Positions 43,901 through 55,214 are shown, counted from the first letter of the stretch. The stretch: 64,000 nucleotides of DNA from Stenopsyche tienmushanensis (GCA_008973525.1 WACJ01000365.1:62001-126000); one strand, 5' to 3'. A program made the numbers and translations. Notes: generated by a model not told the origin, from the letters alone.

Positions 43901-46900
43901 TAACAAATATACAACAATGATATCTAGGCATCACATTTGGATGACTCTTTACAGTTGTATTTTATCAAGTTATAATCGCTTAAAATAATATTCATTGTTA
44001 TTTGGTACTCCAAGCTTATATTTATATACGTTTAAGCGATGATCCAACGTTTACCGATATATAGACCAAAGCAACATTCAATCCAATGATCCATAAATTT
44101 TGAATTATTTGAAATTATTTAACAACTTGCATGGAACATATATTTGGTTTTCAATGTACTTGTTTATTGTATGTGTTTGTTGAATTTTCCGATAATTTCA
44201 TAATGGTGAAATCATTGCACGTTGTTTTTTATTTTATTTGATACCGTGTCCATTTTAACAACGAACGGGGAACAAATAAAAGATGCAATGTTATCGAACG
44301 AACGATAGATTTACTAACGGTATTATGTTATTGATATATACGTGATATTTTTATAGCGTATAAATAAGATGGATCTGATTACTTTTAATAGACAGCAGGT
44401 ATTTTATTTGGGCGAGGACTTTTGCTTACGTTGTTTTGTATTGCAGAAAAGTCTAACACGAGGCGAAGATCGTCAATGTGGAGCCAAAAAACTAGAGAAG
44501 GTAAAATTAGCTTTGATATTCTATGATACGGATGCTTTTTAAATTTGAAATGTTATGCAGTTGGCCAACTTTGCTGCGGTGTTGAATGTATATTCAATAA
44601 ATTACGTTTAAAAACGGAGATTATCAAATGCTTCGAGTGCACAATACGTTAACTAATCCATTGTGTTTTAATATGTGATTAACAATATGGATCATGCTTA
44701 AAATATATTGTATAAATCTTGATTTATATATATAAATTATATAATTATCAATATGTACAATGTTCGTATAAATCCAATAAACGAGCATTCGGTGCATGAA
44801 ATTGAAATAAATATGGTTTTGTATATTTTAAGCTTCTTATACGTGTACGTTGTTTAAGCATTTGAGTTGAAAATAAATAGTCGCTGCATATTTTTAAAAA
44901 AATCTCCAAACATATTTGTGTATTTACAATATGAGAGCATTTATTTTCAACGTTGGCCGTTTAAAAAGCCATACACCAATGCATCGCATAGCGAATATCT
45001 TATTCACGATTTAAACTATAGTGCAGATCGGTCCGATATCACGCTCTTTAGAATTACATACACAACAGGATTTATATTTGTACAATTATTTCATAATTTT
45101 ACATAGTCACTAATGTATATTGCTACGACAATGAGTTTCTTAATGTGCCTCGTGTCTCGTTGCATTACGTTTGGGCTAAATCGTACGCGTTACAATGTCA
45201 GCGTTTGACGCCAAATTTAAATTTGCAGGATGCAGCAGGACCGATAAATCACAATTTAATAAGAATTTAATCGACGCCTTCTGCATGGAATACGATAGAT
45301 TGAATCCGTCGGCTTCCATGACGCTCAACGAGAAGAACAAAATTGTGATCGAATGGAAGTTCAATTCGATGGATAAGAATAAAAACGATCAATTAGAGAA
45401 ACCCGAATATAGCCAATTGAGGCTCATCAAAAAGGTGATTTAATCAAGCTTATTCAATTTACCGTGCAATATTTCGAATGTACACCAACCTCCTTCCTTA
45501 TATAGCGCGTCCCGTTCATGTTTACCGCAACATTATACCATTGGCTTTTGATGCTTTGTTTTGCAAATTTATTTAATCGCCGTTTCAAGGTTGCTAAAGA
45601 GACATTGTTATTCTTCAATTTCAATTTTATTTTCAATTTGACACTATCCTGCAATTATTTTCACATTATTATTAGCGCGCACGATAAGAAATGTATATTT
45701 ATTTCCAAACGCTGCGCGATAAAGATACGAACTTATGAATGTTTGCTTTTTGTAAATTGTAGTATTAAGACAAAACTAATTTAATTTGATCGACACGTAC
45801 ATATTATGATGTTTAAAACGTCGTTCGAGAAAATCTTCATAGTAAACGAGCATTTTTGATGAATTAATTTACATTTATTCAATTTAAAAAATGCGTATTT
45901 ATAAATACTTGTAAAATAATTAATTTTATCTCATTACATATGCTATCATTTATTTGGTGGCATTTGAACTCTTTATACCAAAGACAATCAGTTAGCGATT
46001 TAAATTTCATATAACATGTATTCAATAAACGACGTTTTAACCTGATTAATTATGAAAGAAAACATCCAAAAGTCTCCTATTTATTGCTTTTATATAAATA
46101 TTTAATGCTTTACATATGACTTGTAATGTGTGGCTTAAAATTGTATTCGAGAAATGCAACTCGTGACTACTATAAACCATATATTATAGTACGTTGGCTG
46201 GTGGCGTATCTTAAAAGCGATCTTCTTATTTCTTTAATTGATTTTTTACTATATAACATGTATTATGTATGAATTTAATAATCATAAAAGTATGCTGGAT
46301 TAATGCCTTCATGAAATATCTCTACATAACTCATTCATTTTATTAAAGAAAGCGAATAAAAATTGATGCCAAAATAAGTCATCTAAATATACATCTTTTC
46401 AAGATGCATCGGGATTAATATTATATATAAAATGTGGCTTTATAAACATTATAAACATTATTTTAAATCAGTGCTAATCAATTCATTCCCACGTTATGGA
46501 TTTTATCACATTTTTACATCAATTTAATTTTAGATTTAATAGAGGCTGATACAATTTTCCAAGAAAAACTGTTGCAAATTAGATACGATGAATAAAATAA
46601 GCATAAGTGGATATGAAAACCTTTGGCAAAATTAAAAAATGCCTGCGTTATATCCGAATATGTAGAAAATTAAATTCTAATTATTAACATCGTTCCCATT
46701 ACATATCTTATAGTATCAGGCGTTAATGACGTTAATCATATTATGCAAAATATAAATTAAAAAATAGATTTAAATACATATTTTGATTACGTTGAGTTAA
46801 ATTATTTAACGGGGCGTTTGGAAAATTTTATTATTTACATAGAAACGAGCAGTCGATGATTACGATAAAGAGATTTGATTATCCCTGGTTTAAATACAAT

Positions 46901-49900
46901 ATGTAGATTTATTTCAGCCTGCGTATAAAATGTTTTATTTTACCGTGTAAAACAGTGAAGTGTTTTCACTCAAGGTTTAAATGTGTGTATTTAGGTAGTA
47001 AAACCAAAGAGATGCGCAAAAACTTTTGCGAGATTGTGTGATTTGGACCACGACGAGGTGATCACACGCCAAGAATGGACAAACTGCATCTCCGACGACT
47101 CCCACAACTGTGAGTACACAAAAAAAATTATACACATGTTCATTTTCAAACGAATACATTGTATGTTTTATCTTCCACCCTTCATTTTTCAATTCAATAC
47201 AGCACAACCGATGGTGTTTTTGGTTTCAAAATCATACAAAATAATATCTAAATTGTCTTTAACAACTATATAACATCTCACGGGATATAGGTTTTGGTGT
47301 TAGTGTTATGTTTGTGTCCTATTTGTTGTGTAAATACACATTATTCTCACATCGTTGGCAATTTCACATAGGTGTGCAATGTTTATCATAGTGACAATAA
47401 TGTAAATTATGTAGAAATTAAATTTAAAAAACATGTTTGATAGTACATTGTCTGTGTATATACAAAATTTGAGCGCTTATAAAAATGATTATTAAATATA
47501 TTAGTCAAACGACAGTCTATCAAACATTTTCATATTTATAATCCGTCGATGCATGTCTCGGAATATCGAACAAATCAGTCATTATATCCATTCCACTTTA
47601 GATATTAATGAATCGTTTTTCACATAACACCTATTCCGCATCAACGATATGAAATCATTGAATATCTCACATGGAATACATCGAATTGATCATATATTTG
47701 AGGGTCATATTACGTAAATGGTCGAAGATTCCGACTGGCTTATGGCCTCCATCAACACTGATTCATAGGAATTATATGGGCTTTCATCTCAGCGATTTAA
47801 TGCATCTCGCTTCGACATTTTGCTGGAGTGTTTATTATATTTAAGCCGCAGTTATGCGTTAGTTCCATCAATTTTTTGTTGAATTGAATATAGAACTCAT
47901 GTAGGTATGAACGAATATCGTCCAAATGTGATGTCCTAGATGTTTTTTTTTCACTCAACGTGGGACAGTAATGGTATTTGCAGCATCATCATCCATCGAC
48001 AGATTCCATTTATCCGAAATGCTCACCAAACAGTTTGGGCGTAGACGTCTTTCCTGAATAAAACGAGGATTTTGCATCGTCACAGATACGACAATTTTGC
48101 TTAACGACGACTGATTCATCCATTTGAATATTAAACAACGAACGAGTAATGCCTTCTATTAAAACGTAATGGTTTATATCATTTGAAAAGATGTAACGTA
48201 TAGAGCACAGACATCTAGACATCACACTTGGATGATGCTTTACTTTTATCTATGCTGGAGATCAAGGATATGCCGTTTTATGTATTTATTATTTTGCATT
48301 TCAGTGTAATATTAAGAGATTAATAATGATCTTATTTCGACGTTGAATTTTATTTTAATTGAATCTAGTTTTCAGAAACTATACATTAGGAATGGAAAGA
48401 GGATAATTCATTAACAAAATTATAAACTGCAGATTGGTAATCCAAATGATTCATATTAGGTATAGGCATTATATGATCATTCATTCGAATTTTTAATAGA
48501 ATAATGCGTATGCCTAAAAATGATTTTTCTTATATTTGATCTACTATTAAATATGAATTTAATGAATCAAAAATGAAGACGACATATCGATAGATTTAGC
48601 ATTTACACAGAAAACTGTTTAATTATGAAATATTAGGAGATGTTATCACGTAAAATAAAGTGTGAAGACATTTATTTTAAATTGAAAATTGCAATGTTAG
48701 TACAATTTCGTTCCCAAAATATGAAAAATGCCACGACGAGCTGAAATTAAAGCCGAGTTCTTAACGTATCTATGTGACGTTATATAGAAATCACATTTAA
48801 GAATTTTTAATACGAGCACACGCCGCCGACGGAATGAATTTAATTCAAATTAATTTTGACGATGCAAACGGTATCTTGATTTAAAGTGTTTAAATGTCGT
48901 GGAAAAAATGTACGAACGCGATAGAACGAATGGTCTTTGGCGGTCGATGAGTAAGTACACGAATTTTAATATGCATTCCCAGTGGTCTACTGGAAACCTG
49001 CGCCTCAAAGCTCCAATTATTTGGGTTAAGGCAGATCTGCAGAATTATTCTTTAGTCTCTTTCCGTTTGTTCTTGTCGCTGAACTCAGACGAGGGCGGGG
49101 CGCGGGCGCCGGGGGCCAACACAGGGCATAGCAAATTTGATGATATCAAGTTGGATGAAAAAAATGATGATGATGATGATGATCAAGAGAATGACCCAAC
49201 CGGAGGTAAGCGTGCCAACCGCCGACCGCACCGCCATGGGCCAACATATAAGATACAGAAAACTAAACCCGCTCTGTGTATGTAATTTAATCGATGATTG
49301 TTCAATGACATAAATATATATATATTTAATTTATTAATTACGAGATGCAAAACTTTAGCGAAGGCCTCATAAATGCACAATAATTGCCATAGAGATTCAT
49401 TAAATTTTGAACTGTTTCTTATTGATCGTCTCTAAATTTTGCATCTTTGTACGTATGTTTGTATGATATTGTGTGTATATATATATATATATAAATATAA
49501 AAAAATGCACAATAATATTTAGTGCTCTTGAAGATTCGCAAACACATATTTGTTTTTGATTTCGATAACATGTTAAAAAATAGATTTACTCGTTGTGTAA
49601 TAATAAAGAATTTTCAATGTCATCGACAAATTTAATAGGGTTGCCAAACGAGTCCATAAAACAAAAACATCTATGTACTTAAAGCTATAAATATAATATA
49701 TAAAATGTTCGCTTAGAGGCGAACATAACTTAGTAACTATTTTTCTTCTGCCTTGACCCAACGGAGAGCGGATCTGCTTCTCAATTTTATATTTAATAGC
49801 TTAAACAGCCCTTATATTACCTTCTTATGAATGACGTAGTGTTGCTTTCGGCTTATTTTATAAAGCAATTATGTAAAAAGCCTTTTTTATTTTGATGCCT

Positions 49901-51933
49901 ATTACAAATTACCTTTCAACAGGAGACAAGTAGTACTTTCTGAAAGATTTCAGAGCCTTTCTGCTCATATTCACATCTAAAACGGGGGCTGCAGTACTTC
50001 AGAAACCTAACCGTGGATATATATTCATAGGTGAAATTGCCTAATGAATCAAAGTTTAGTTCAAATATTGCTTTTCTTCACTGCATTTATACGGGGATCA
50101 TTTTGATATTTGTCAATATCACTGGCGGTGTATCTTATTAACAAACTAACACATAACAAAAATTGCATGCCATCCATATTTATCATATTTATAGTGCTTA
50201 ATTTAATCATTTCGCAACTTATTTCTTATGCTTTCTATGGTACGTTTATTTAATACAATGACAAACATATTTTATGCATACATTTATATAAGATAACAAT
50301 CTGAAATAACATCTTTATGTATATATTTCATATAGGAAATGCTCAATTTTGACTACTCTTTTTACAAACAAATATACTAGCTAAAAATATTAGCGACGGT
50401 CGTACATTTTGGCTTTGGAAAACGCTTACCGAGCTCTATTATATGGTAAATCAGAGTCGAATTCATCGATCTAATGTAAATTGCTTCACAGAAGCCAACG
50501 TATAGACCGTCATAAAATCGGGCAATGAAATGTTATTCATATAAAATATACATATAAACAAAGATGATCATGAAATTGAGTAGATTTTTTTAATTTCATA
50601 CGATAAATGCTTAATATGGTGTGTTAATTTTTTTGCGATTCATAATAACTATAATTTGTTTAACAAATAATGCAGTATTTATATCATTTCCCTAGCAGTA
50701 TTAAATAAATACGATGCTTTACGATATTTCGACTAATAAATTTAAAATTAGAATGTATGCAATGCCTTAAGCTTTTATGCTAATTAAATTTGAGCGAGAC
50801 GGGCTTTAACGCTACTCGATTACGTGTATACAGTAATTAGTATTAAACTTTGAATACAGTGTTACAGGGAAGCTTGAAAAGAATATCGGCACATTTGCCA
50901 GGATACGGTGATGATATTTTGGACAAAAATAGAGACGATACCGATTCGAACGATTGCCTCTCCGATAGAAAATCGGTATTAGACGAACTAGTAAGTATTA
51001 ACTTGTATCAAATTCATATTTTATAATTAGCATACGAATTTATATTCCGATTAAATTACAGAAAAACGGAGATAACGTGACTTACGTACCGGAATGCATG
51101 GCCGACGGTCGCTTTCAAAGAATGCAATGCTATCCTTCAACCGGATATTGCTGGTGCGTACACGAAGATACTGGCAAACCAATTCCTGGAACGTCGTTGA
51201 AAGATCAACGTCCAAATTGCGACGCCTTACCTGCACCTAATAGACCAATGAAAGGTTTATCCGAATATGTATTTTTATTAACTCACTTTAAAACGACGTG
51301 TTTAGTTATATATAAGCACGATAATAAAATGTTTTTTCATTAAGATTTCATTTGCAGGATGCCCCGAACAAAGAAAAGTCGCGTTTCTGAGAGAGCTAAT
51401 GGAGTTTTTACGCGATCAAATGATATCGAGCACAAATGGTACCGGAATTATAGGGTATTATATTGTTTATTTAGTGCCTATATGAGATACCGATGTAAAA
51501 TTAGATACGCTGATATATTGAATATTGTTTTTTAACAGTCCAAAATGGCAAGCATCGAGGGAGGAACAGATCGCCACCTGGAGTTTCGTTATGCTGGATC
51601 AAAATCAAAATAAAGTGCTGGAACGCAAGGAATGGAAACTGTTCCGAACGCTCGTAATGAGGCAACGTCAGCTACGCAGATGTGGTAAAAAGCTCCCTCG
51701 ATACTGTGACGTTAATCACGACCGAAAGATCAGCATCACGGAATGGCTAAATTGTCTCAACGCACAGAAAAATGTAGCCGGAAGTGAAACCGGTAATTTG
51801 CATTTTACACAAAATATAGGGACGCTATAAATTATATTTAAAATGTTATTCCATTTCAGCAAACGATAAAGCCACAACGTTATCTAATAGGAAAGGTCCA
51901 AATCCGTTGGAGTCATATTTGAAAGCTGACTGA
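40804..51933 (+). CDS. SMOC: SMOC-family secreted calcium-binding matrix protein (magu/pentagone-like), 5' partial
   Basis: Eleven coding exons: 40804-40963, 42463-42678, 44447-44500, 45229-45434, 46995-47109, 49089-49205, 50860-50990, 51062-51254, 51358-51454, 51539-51792, 51860-51933. All junctions are GT-AG and phases agree throughout, giving 538 residues plus stop. Counting the first visible codon as residue 1, domains are Kazal 3-52, thyroglobulin type-1 58-122, basic linker 126-143, EF-hand domain 145-245 (loops 192-203 and 228-239), acidic linker with six Asp 251-321, thyroglobulin type-1 322-386, EF-hand domain 399-503 (loops 450-461 and 487-498), and the tail RKGPNPLESYLK. Sequons are N338 and N424. 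SMOC proteins are secreted, bind heparan sulfate and modulate BMP signalling; in Drosophila magu/Pent extends the Dpp gradient. The signal-peptide exon, probably ending in phase 0, is missing. Confidence 0.93.
41095..41162 (+). repeat. Paired CGATATATCG palindromes in SMOC intron
   Basis: CGTCGATATATCGTCG at 41099-41114 and ACGTCGATATATCGTC at 41141-41156 flank the spacer ACACTTGCGAAAAGGACCA. Decayed or inverted copies occur at 17766-17812 and 13960-14012. The arrangement parallels the piggyBac-like palindromes but the sequence differs. Confidence 0.6.
41433..41533 (+). ncRNA. Long near-perfect hairpin in SMOC intron (possible small-RNA precursor)
   Basis: Arm 1 at 41433-41461 (starts GACTATTATTATGACAGTCT) and arm 2 at 41505-41533 are complementary over 29 positions, with a single difference that is a G-U pair in RNA. 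The loop is 43 bases. The size (about 100 nt) and pairing fit a pre-miRNA or siRNA-type hairpin. The near-perfect match could equally mean a tiny young inverted-repeat element. Expression is unknown. Confidence 0.35.
41560..42455. other. SMOC intron, no further gene
   Basis: This intron sequence contains a repeat V copy at about 42047-42130 (ATGCTAGGCGCATACGCCGC, TATTTTATTATATATTACAC). The 66-codon frame at 41986-42186 spans this repeat and has no supporting feature. Confidence 0.4.
42463..42678 (+). CDS. SMOC: SMOC exon: first thyroglobulin type-1 domain
   Basis: The acceptor is GACCCTCCAG and the donor AGCG|GTGAGA; phase 1 in and out. It encodes PCLASREYALKMKK, FVPKCREDGSYAPVQC, CWCVTAQGKPVPNTS and RPNC. 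Cysteines at residues 58, 83, 94, 100, 102 and 122 give the six-Cys thyroglobulin type-1 pattern. The CWCV core is preceded by TG and lacks the aromatic residue normally found there (the second domain has TGYCWCV), a one-residue shortening. Confidence 0.93.
42850..43460 (+). mobile_element. Repeat family A, copy 6 (in SMOC intron)
   Basis: Full-length-like copy, from ATCAGATATTTAAATACTAG through CCCGATTTCCCGACAAATTA and GTCGAGGTGTAGTAAATACA to CACCTAAAACTGTCCGGAAT. It lies in the sense orientation of copies 4 and 7, between the first thyroglobulin exon and the basic-linker exon. Confidence 0.75.
43643..43944. mobile_element. 302-bp inverted-repeat element, CATCCAAATGTGATG family
   Basis: Left TCATCCAAATGTGACGCCTA and right TAGGCATCACATTTGGATGA are 25-bp inverted repeats with two mismatches. 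The 83-codon frame inside is not conserved in the related copy at 47918-48235. It is a non-autonomous DNA element in a SMOC intron. Confidence 0.75.
44447..44500 (+). CDS. SMOC: SMOC exon: short basic linker
   Basis: A 54-bp exon between a strong acceptor (TTTGTATTGCAG) and AAG|GTAAAA, phase 1 to phase 1. It encodes KSNTRRRSSMWSQKTRE, a basic segment of the kind that could bind heparan sulfate. Removing it would keep the frame, so it could be an alternative cassette. It is supported by splice sites and phase only, not by a conserved domain. Confidence 0.75.
45229..45434 (+). CDS. SMOC: SMOC exon: first EF-hand domain, part 1
   Basis: The acceptor is AAATTTGCAG and the donor AAG|GTGATT. It enters in phase 1 and leaves in phase 0. 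It encodes FNKNLIDAFCMEY, then EWKFNSMDKNKNDQLEKPEY. The EF-hand loop is residues 192-203 (D-K-N-K-N-D-Q-L-E-K-P-E), with Asp, Asn, Asn and the twelfth-position Glu in place. It is homologous to the SPARC-type extracellular calcium-binding domain. Confidence 0.93.
45435..46994. other. SMOC intron without recognised content
   Basis: A 1.56-kb AT-rich intron. Frames of 66-88 codons occur near 45454-45784 on both strands but lack any motif. No repeat shared with the rest of the window was seen. Confidence 0.5.
46995..47109 (+). CDS. SMOC: SMOC exon: first EF-hand domain, part 2
   Basis: The acceptor is GTGTGTATTTAG and the donor ACT|GTGAGT; phase 0 in, phase 1 out. It encodes VVKPKRCAKTFARLCDLDHD then EVITRQEWTNC. 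EF-hand loop 228-239 (D-L-D-H-D-E-V-I-T-R-Q-E) has all main ligands. Cysteines 219, 227 and 243 fit the disulfide framework of the domain. Confidence 0.93.
47918..48235. mobile_element. Inverted-repeat element, CATCCAAATGTGATG family (copy 3)
   Basis: Left TCGTCCAAATGTGATGTCCT and right CTAGACATCACACTTGGATG are inverted. Internal AACGTAATGGTTTATATCAT and TTTGAAAAGATGTAACG match the right half of the copy at 43643-43944 (AAATGGCTTGTGTCATTTG). It lies in a SMOC intron. Confidence 0.7.
48240..49080. other. SMOC intron, nothing recognised
   Basis: AT-rich. The open frame that begins at 48899 continues into the exon at 49089, but the exon has a good acceptor (CGCTGAACTCAG). The upstream 60 codons therefore look like intron read-through. 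An alternative first exon here cannot be excluded. Confidence 0.4.
49089..49205 (+). CDS. SMOC: SMOC exon: acidic linker
   Basis: The acceptor is TTGTCGCTGAACTCAG and the donor GGAG|GTAAGC; phase 1 to phase 1, 117 bp. It encodes GGARAPGANTGHSKFDDIKL, then DEKN followed by six Asp and QENDPTG. The Asp run is a GAT-type microsatellite in the coding strand, so length may vary between individuals. No fold is predicted; it is a flexible acidic spacer between the EF-hand domain and the second thyroglobulin domain. Confidence 0.8.
49206..50859. other. SMOC intron without recognised content
   Basis: A 1.65-kb AT-rich intron with a (TA)n microsatellite near 49475-49495. No repeats shared within the window and no credible extra exon were seen. 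Confidence 0.5.
50860..50990 (+). CDS. SMOC: SMOC exon: linker into second thyroglobulin domain
   Basis: Two AGs lie close together: TTTGAATACAG|TGTTACAG|GGAAGC. Only the first keeps the frame from the preceding phase-1 exon; the second would give an early TGA. The exon encodes VLQGSLKRISAHLPGYGDDI, then SNDCLSDRKSVLDEL, supplying the first cysteine (322) of the second thyroglobulin domain. The donor is CTA|GTAAGT, phase 0. Confidence 0.88.
51062..51254 (+). CDS. SMOC: SMOC exon: second thyroglobulin type-1 domain
   Basis: The acceptor is TTAAATTACAG and the donor AAAG|GTTTAT. It encodes NVTYVPECMADGRFQRMQCY, then TGYCWCVHEDTGKPIPGTSL and QRPNC. Cysteines 345, 356, 363, 365 and 386 plus C322 complete the six. 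The canonical QC and CWCV motifs are intact. N338 in NVT is a possible glycosylation site. Confidence 0.94.
51358..51454 (+). CDS. SMOC: SMOC exon: start of second EF-hand domain
   Basis: The acceptor is TTTCATTTGCAG and the donor TAGG|GTATTA. It enters in phase 1 and leaves in phase 2. It encodes CPEQRKVAFLRELMEFLRDQ and an NGT sequon. The helix preceding the EF pair is typical of SPARC/SMOC EC domains. Confidence 0.88.
51539..51792 (+). CDS. SMOC: SMOC exon: second EF-hand pair
   Basis: The acceptor is GTTTTTTAACAG and the donor ACCG|GTAATT; phase 2 in, phase 1 out. It encodes WSFVMLDQNQNKVLERKEWK and CDVNHDRKISITEWLNCL. Both loops, 450-461 (D-Q-N-Q-N-K-V-L-E-R-K-E) and 487-498 (D-V-N-H-D-R-K-I-S-I-T-E), carry the expected calcium ligands. 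C478, C486 and C502 supply the disulfides. Confidence 0.94.
51860..51933 (+). CDS. SMOC: SMOC last coding exon
   Basis: The acceptor is TATTCCATTTCAG. It encodes ANDKATTLSNRKGPNPLESY, then LKAD and TGA at 51931-51933. A basic residue run followed by GPNPLE-YLK is a recurrent C-terminal signature of SMOC proteins as I know them, which supports this as the true end. Confidence 0.9.
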
Positions 51934-52156
51934 ATCTCTTTCGAACAAACACATGTGATAATTTATGCAGATAACATTGATTCTCCAAAAAAAAAAGAGA
52001 CATTTTCACTTCCTAGTGATATAGCAGAAGTGCATTAATAGTGCCGGTGAAAATGCGTCGTGATATGGACACTTTGAAATATGTTTCATAGCTGTGTGTA
52101 ATATAGAAAGATATATATATATAGACGTTTAATATTAATTTAGTACATAAATGAAG

Positions 52157-52162
52157 AATAAA
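52157..52162 (+). promoter_or_regulatory. Likely poly(A) signal of SMOC
   Basis: AATAAA lies 224 bp after the SMOC stop, in AT-rich 3' untranslated sequence. Later AATAAA hexamers (for example near 52796) could serve longer transcripts. Confidence 0.5.
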
Positions 52163-52169
52163 GATCTTA

Positions 52170-54940
52170 TAATCGTGTGTGTAAATTCAACGTTTTAACG
52201 CACTGCTTATAGTTCGTTTCAAACTTATATTTCTTTCCGTTAAATCGTATATTTTATATCTTTATTTCATCGTAGGAACCAATACAATGCATAACAGCGA
52301 CAAAAATATTCGATAGTATATAAAATATACGGTAAAATTCTAATTATCCGATGTTGATGAAAGACGTTAACACTGACGATTGAATCTTATCGATAAAAAT
52401 GCATTTTTTTGTGTTGTAAGATATGTACCAAAGTTTTTATTGCCGTCTTTTAATTAACATTGACATGATTGGGAGCTCATTGTGTAAGTTTTTAGATAAA
52501 TAAGGTGCTAATACTAAACAAATTGCTATTAATTAAATTTTCTATGGATGAATTTATAAATAAAAAAGCTAATGCGTCTCTTTTGATCAAGTAAATACCA
52601 TATGATAGATGCACAAATAAGAGATCCGGTTGAAATCATTCTAGAATTAATTTATAAGTAGGATTTTTTAATGTTCATCGGAGATAAAACGGCAATAATA
52701 TATCAAATTGTTTAATTCGGTTTAATATTAATTGGACAAAATATTTAGTAGTTACAATAAGTTGTGATAGAGAATATCGTTTTCATATGAAGTTTATTAT
52801 GAATAAATAATTTATTTAAAAATAGAGCTTTCTTATTATAAATATACAATACTGTGTCATATAAAAACTATTTATTATAATTAGACTTGTAAAAATAAGT
52901 CCGCTGATGTTAGCGTTTCGCGTGCTGCATTTCAATAAGCCGTTCATTATCGATCCAATAAAATAACCATAACGTTGTTCGACGACGTACTGTTTGATAT
53001 GACTGTAAATACAAAATACCATTGAAAATCATCGTTTAAAAACTATTATTAATAAATTTGTGTCCTTTTCAAATCTGTCTTTTAGTTGCTAGTATACTCA
53101 TATTATAAAAAATTATTATATATATATAGCTTATTTGGTAATTGACGTGCGACGTGGGCATTATAAAATAACGCGACGCCTAATTTTTCATGAACGTATT
53201 CAATCAGCGCTGATTTACGACCGAGGATACACCGCATTAGTGCATACAAAATGGACACGGCACATGATAACGTATAGAGCGTCTTCAAAAATTGCAAATT
53301 GATGAAGCGTTAAGTAGTTGAAGATCGAATCCCAAAGCTACAAAATAATAAACTATGTAAATTTAATCGCCAACGTGGTAATTTTAATTAAACATGTTCA
53401 ACGTGTAAATACAGTGAAGTTATCCATATCGCTAATCTGAAATTCTTAAGTTATTTTGTAATATTATGTTATTAATAAAAACTATTCAAGCAATGATGTA
53501 TTGTTTTATTTATTCGCAATAACAACGAAACTCATATTCTTACAGATTGAAACGTCTCGTTATACGTTGATCTGCTGATGTAAATGCCGTCGTCAACATC
53601 CATCCAAAACTATGAAATTGTCCAACTTTAATGCTTAAGATATACTTTTAGCCGCACAAATTTAACAATGAGTTATGCAATGATAATTTCATGCATAAAA
53701 ATACAATAAAATATTGCATCAACGCACCTTTTTAAACGTTAATTTTGAACATCTGAAGATTTTGGCCGATGAATCAATCGATCAAATGTATGTTTTAAAT
53801 AATCTGAGAGGCGTCTCAATCAAAGCGAGAACGATGCAAACTTATCGTCTAGATTTGGCACAATTTCTTCGTCTAAGTACCAATTTAGAATGAAATTTGA
53901 TCCAATATCACCCGTTATATCCGGTTGTTTTGATGATTTCATTAGTTCAAATAGACATATTTTTGGCATGATTCGATGCTTATATCGTTTTCAGATTTCC
54001 AGATAGGATTTAGCGAATTTGGGCAAATTATTTTGCTTGGGTTTTCCTTTTATTACCGATTTAAACTCGACAATTATCGATTATGAACATCTACAACGAT
54101 CGATTCATCCGGTTCTAATAGTTCGAAATTGATAATTTTGAATACATCCCCCGCCAAATACAACGAGGCGCGTTTTTAAGCGTTAGGGGTTGAAATGGAT
54201 GATATTCTTCAGCGATTTTTTTCTTAATCTAGTCCTCATTTATGGAAAAAATGATAAATAATCCGCCATGAGAATATCCATGTGAAGATGCAATGATTTC
54301 CTAATGTTGAGGATCAGTTTCAATCAAAGATATCGTCGAACTTGAGGATTGTTCTGATTGTGGATCATCTATTATTTGTTAATAGAACATTCTTGAAGAC
54401 TTCGTAGATGTCTTCAGCTGTTTAAATTCTGATGGATTGAAGCAGGATGTTAAAATCAGAGCCTGGACCAAGCATAAATAAAATCCTGCAGTTTTTTTTT
54501 ATTAAGATTCAGGATTCAAATCCAGAATGTATCGTACCAAACAAATTTTGCAGATCGAAACCATTCATATTTACGATCGATTTTCTCGATCCAAGCTTAT
54601 CCTGAATTCCGCACAGGATCACTTATGAATAGCTGGATTTGCAATAATAATTATTAAAATATAATAATAAATTCGGTCAACTCATGCGATCTTCGACGAT
54701 ATTAAATTCATATTCAAATAATCTTATCCTAAATTAGCAATGGAAAATCATCACATGAAAATATATTTTTTAGAAAAGTCCCCTATGAAGATCGTCTACA
54801 TCCTTTAATCCGGATGGTATCTTAATTTGAAGAGTATAAAACCGTATGAAGATGTTTTAAAGTATGGATGTTTAAAGAGGGTTAATTGTCCTTTCGATTA
54901 AAGAATTAATTTCTTCGCCGCTGGTGGAAGACAGGGAAAT
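52170..54940. other. Intergenic, nothing recognised
   Basis: AT-rich sequence with short frames only. It may include a long SMOC 3' untranslated region. No repeat family of the window was found in it. Confidence 0.4.
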
Positions 54941-54949
54941 AAAAATGAT

Positions 54950-55210
54950 ATTCAAACTTCGGCACGCCAGAGTGCCAAATAAGGATGTGCCCTACATTAA
55001 GACTCGGTCAGTGTACTCAAAGAGGTAGGCTCCTTGCGCTCTTAACCCACTACCCTTAAACGAGTGCATTCATCTCCGAAAATGCCGAAGGTCATCCAGC
55101 ATGCTGAGTCTGCAAGGTCATCGCTGGAGGAAGACCTTGGAGATCGACAGCTGATCTTGCGGAATCCTTCGAGGTCCTCCTCTGACCTTAAGACCAGCAA
55201 AGGAGCGCAT
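54950..55210. other. GC-richer unassigned block
   Basis: About 250 bp (ACTTCGGCACGCCAGAGTGC, GGTCATCGCTGGAGGAAGAC, CTTCGAGGTCCTCCTCTGAC) stand out from AT-rich flanks. One plus-strand reading gives KMPKVIQHAESARSSLEEDL then GDRQLILRNPSRSSSDLKTS, which looks protein-like, but frames are short. It could be an exon of an unseen gene, a processed transcript copy or a retroposed sequence. Confidence 0.25.
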
Positions 55211-55214
55211 TAGA

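Noticed and set aside
48899..49088. Upstream extension of the SMOC acidic-linker frame
   Set aside because: A good acceptor at 49088 with matching phase, and no conserved sequence upstream, argue for intron.
50870..50871. Alternative SMOC acceptor at TTACAG (8 bases downstream)
   Set aside because: Using it breaks phase with the preceding exon and gives an early TGA.
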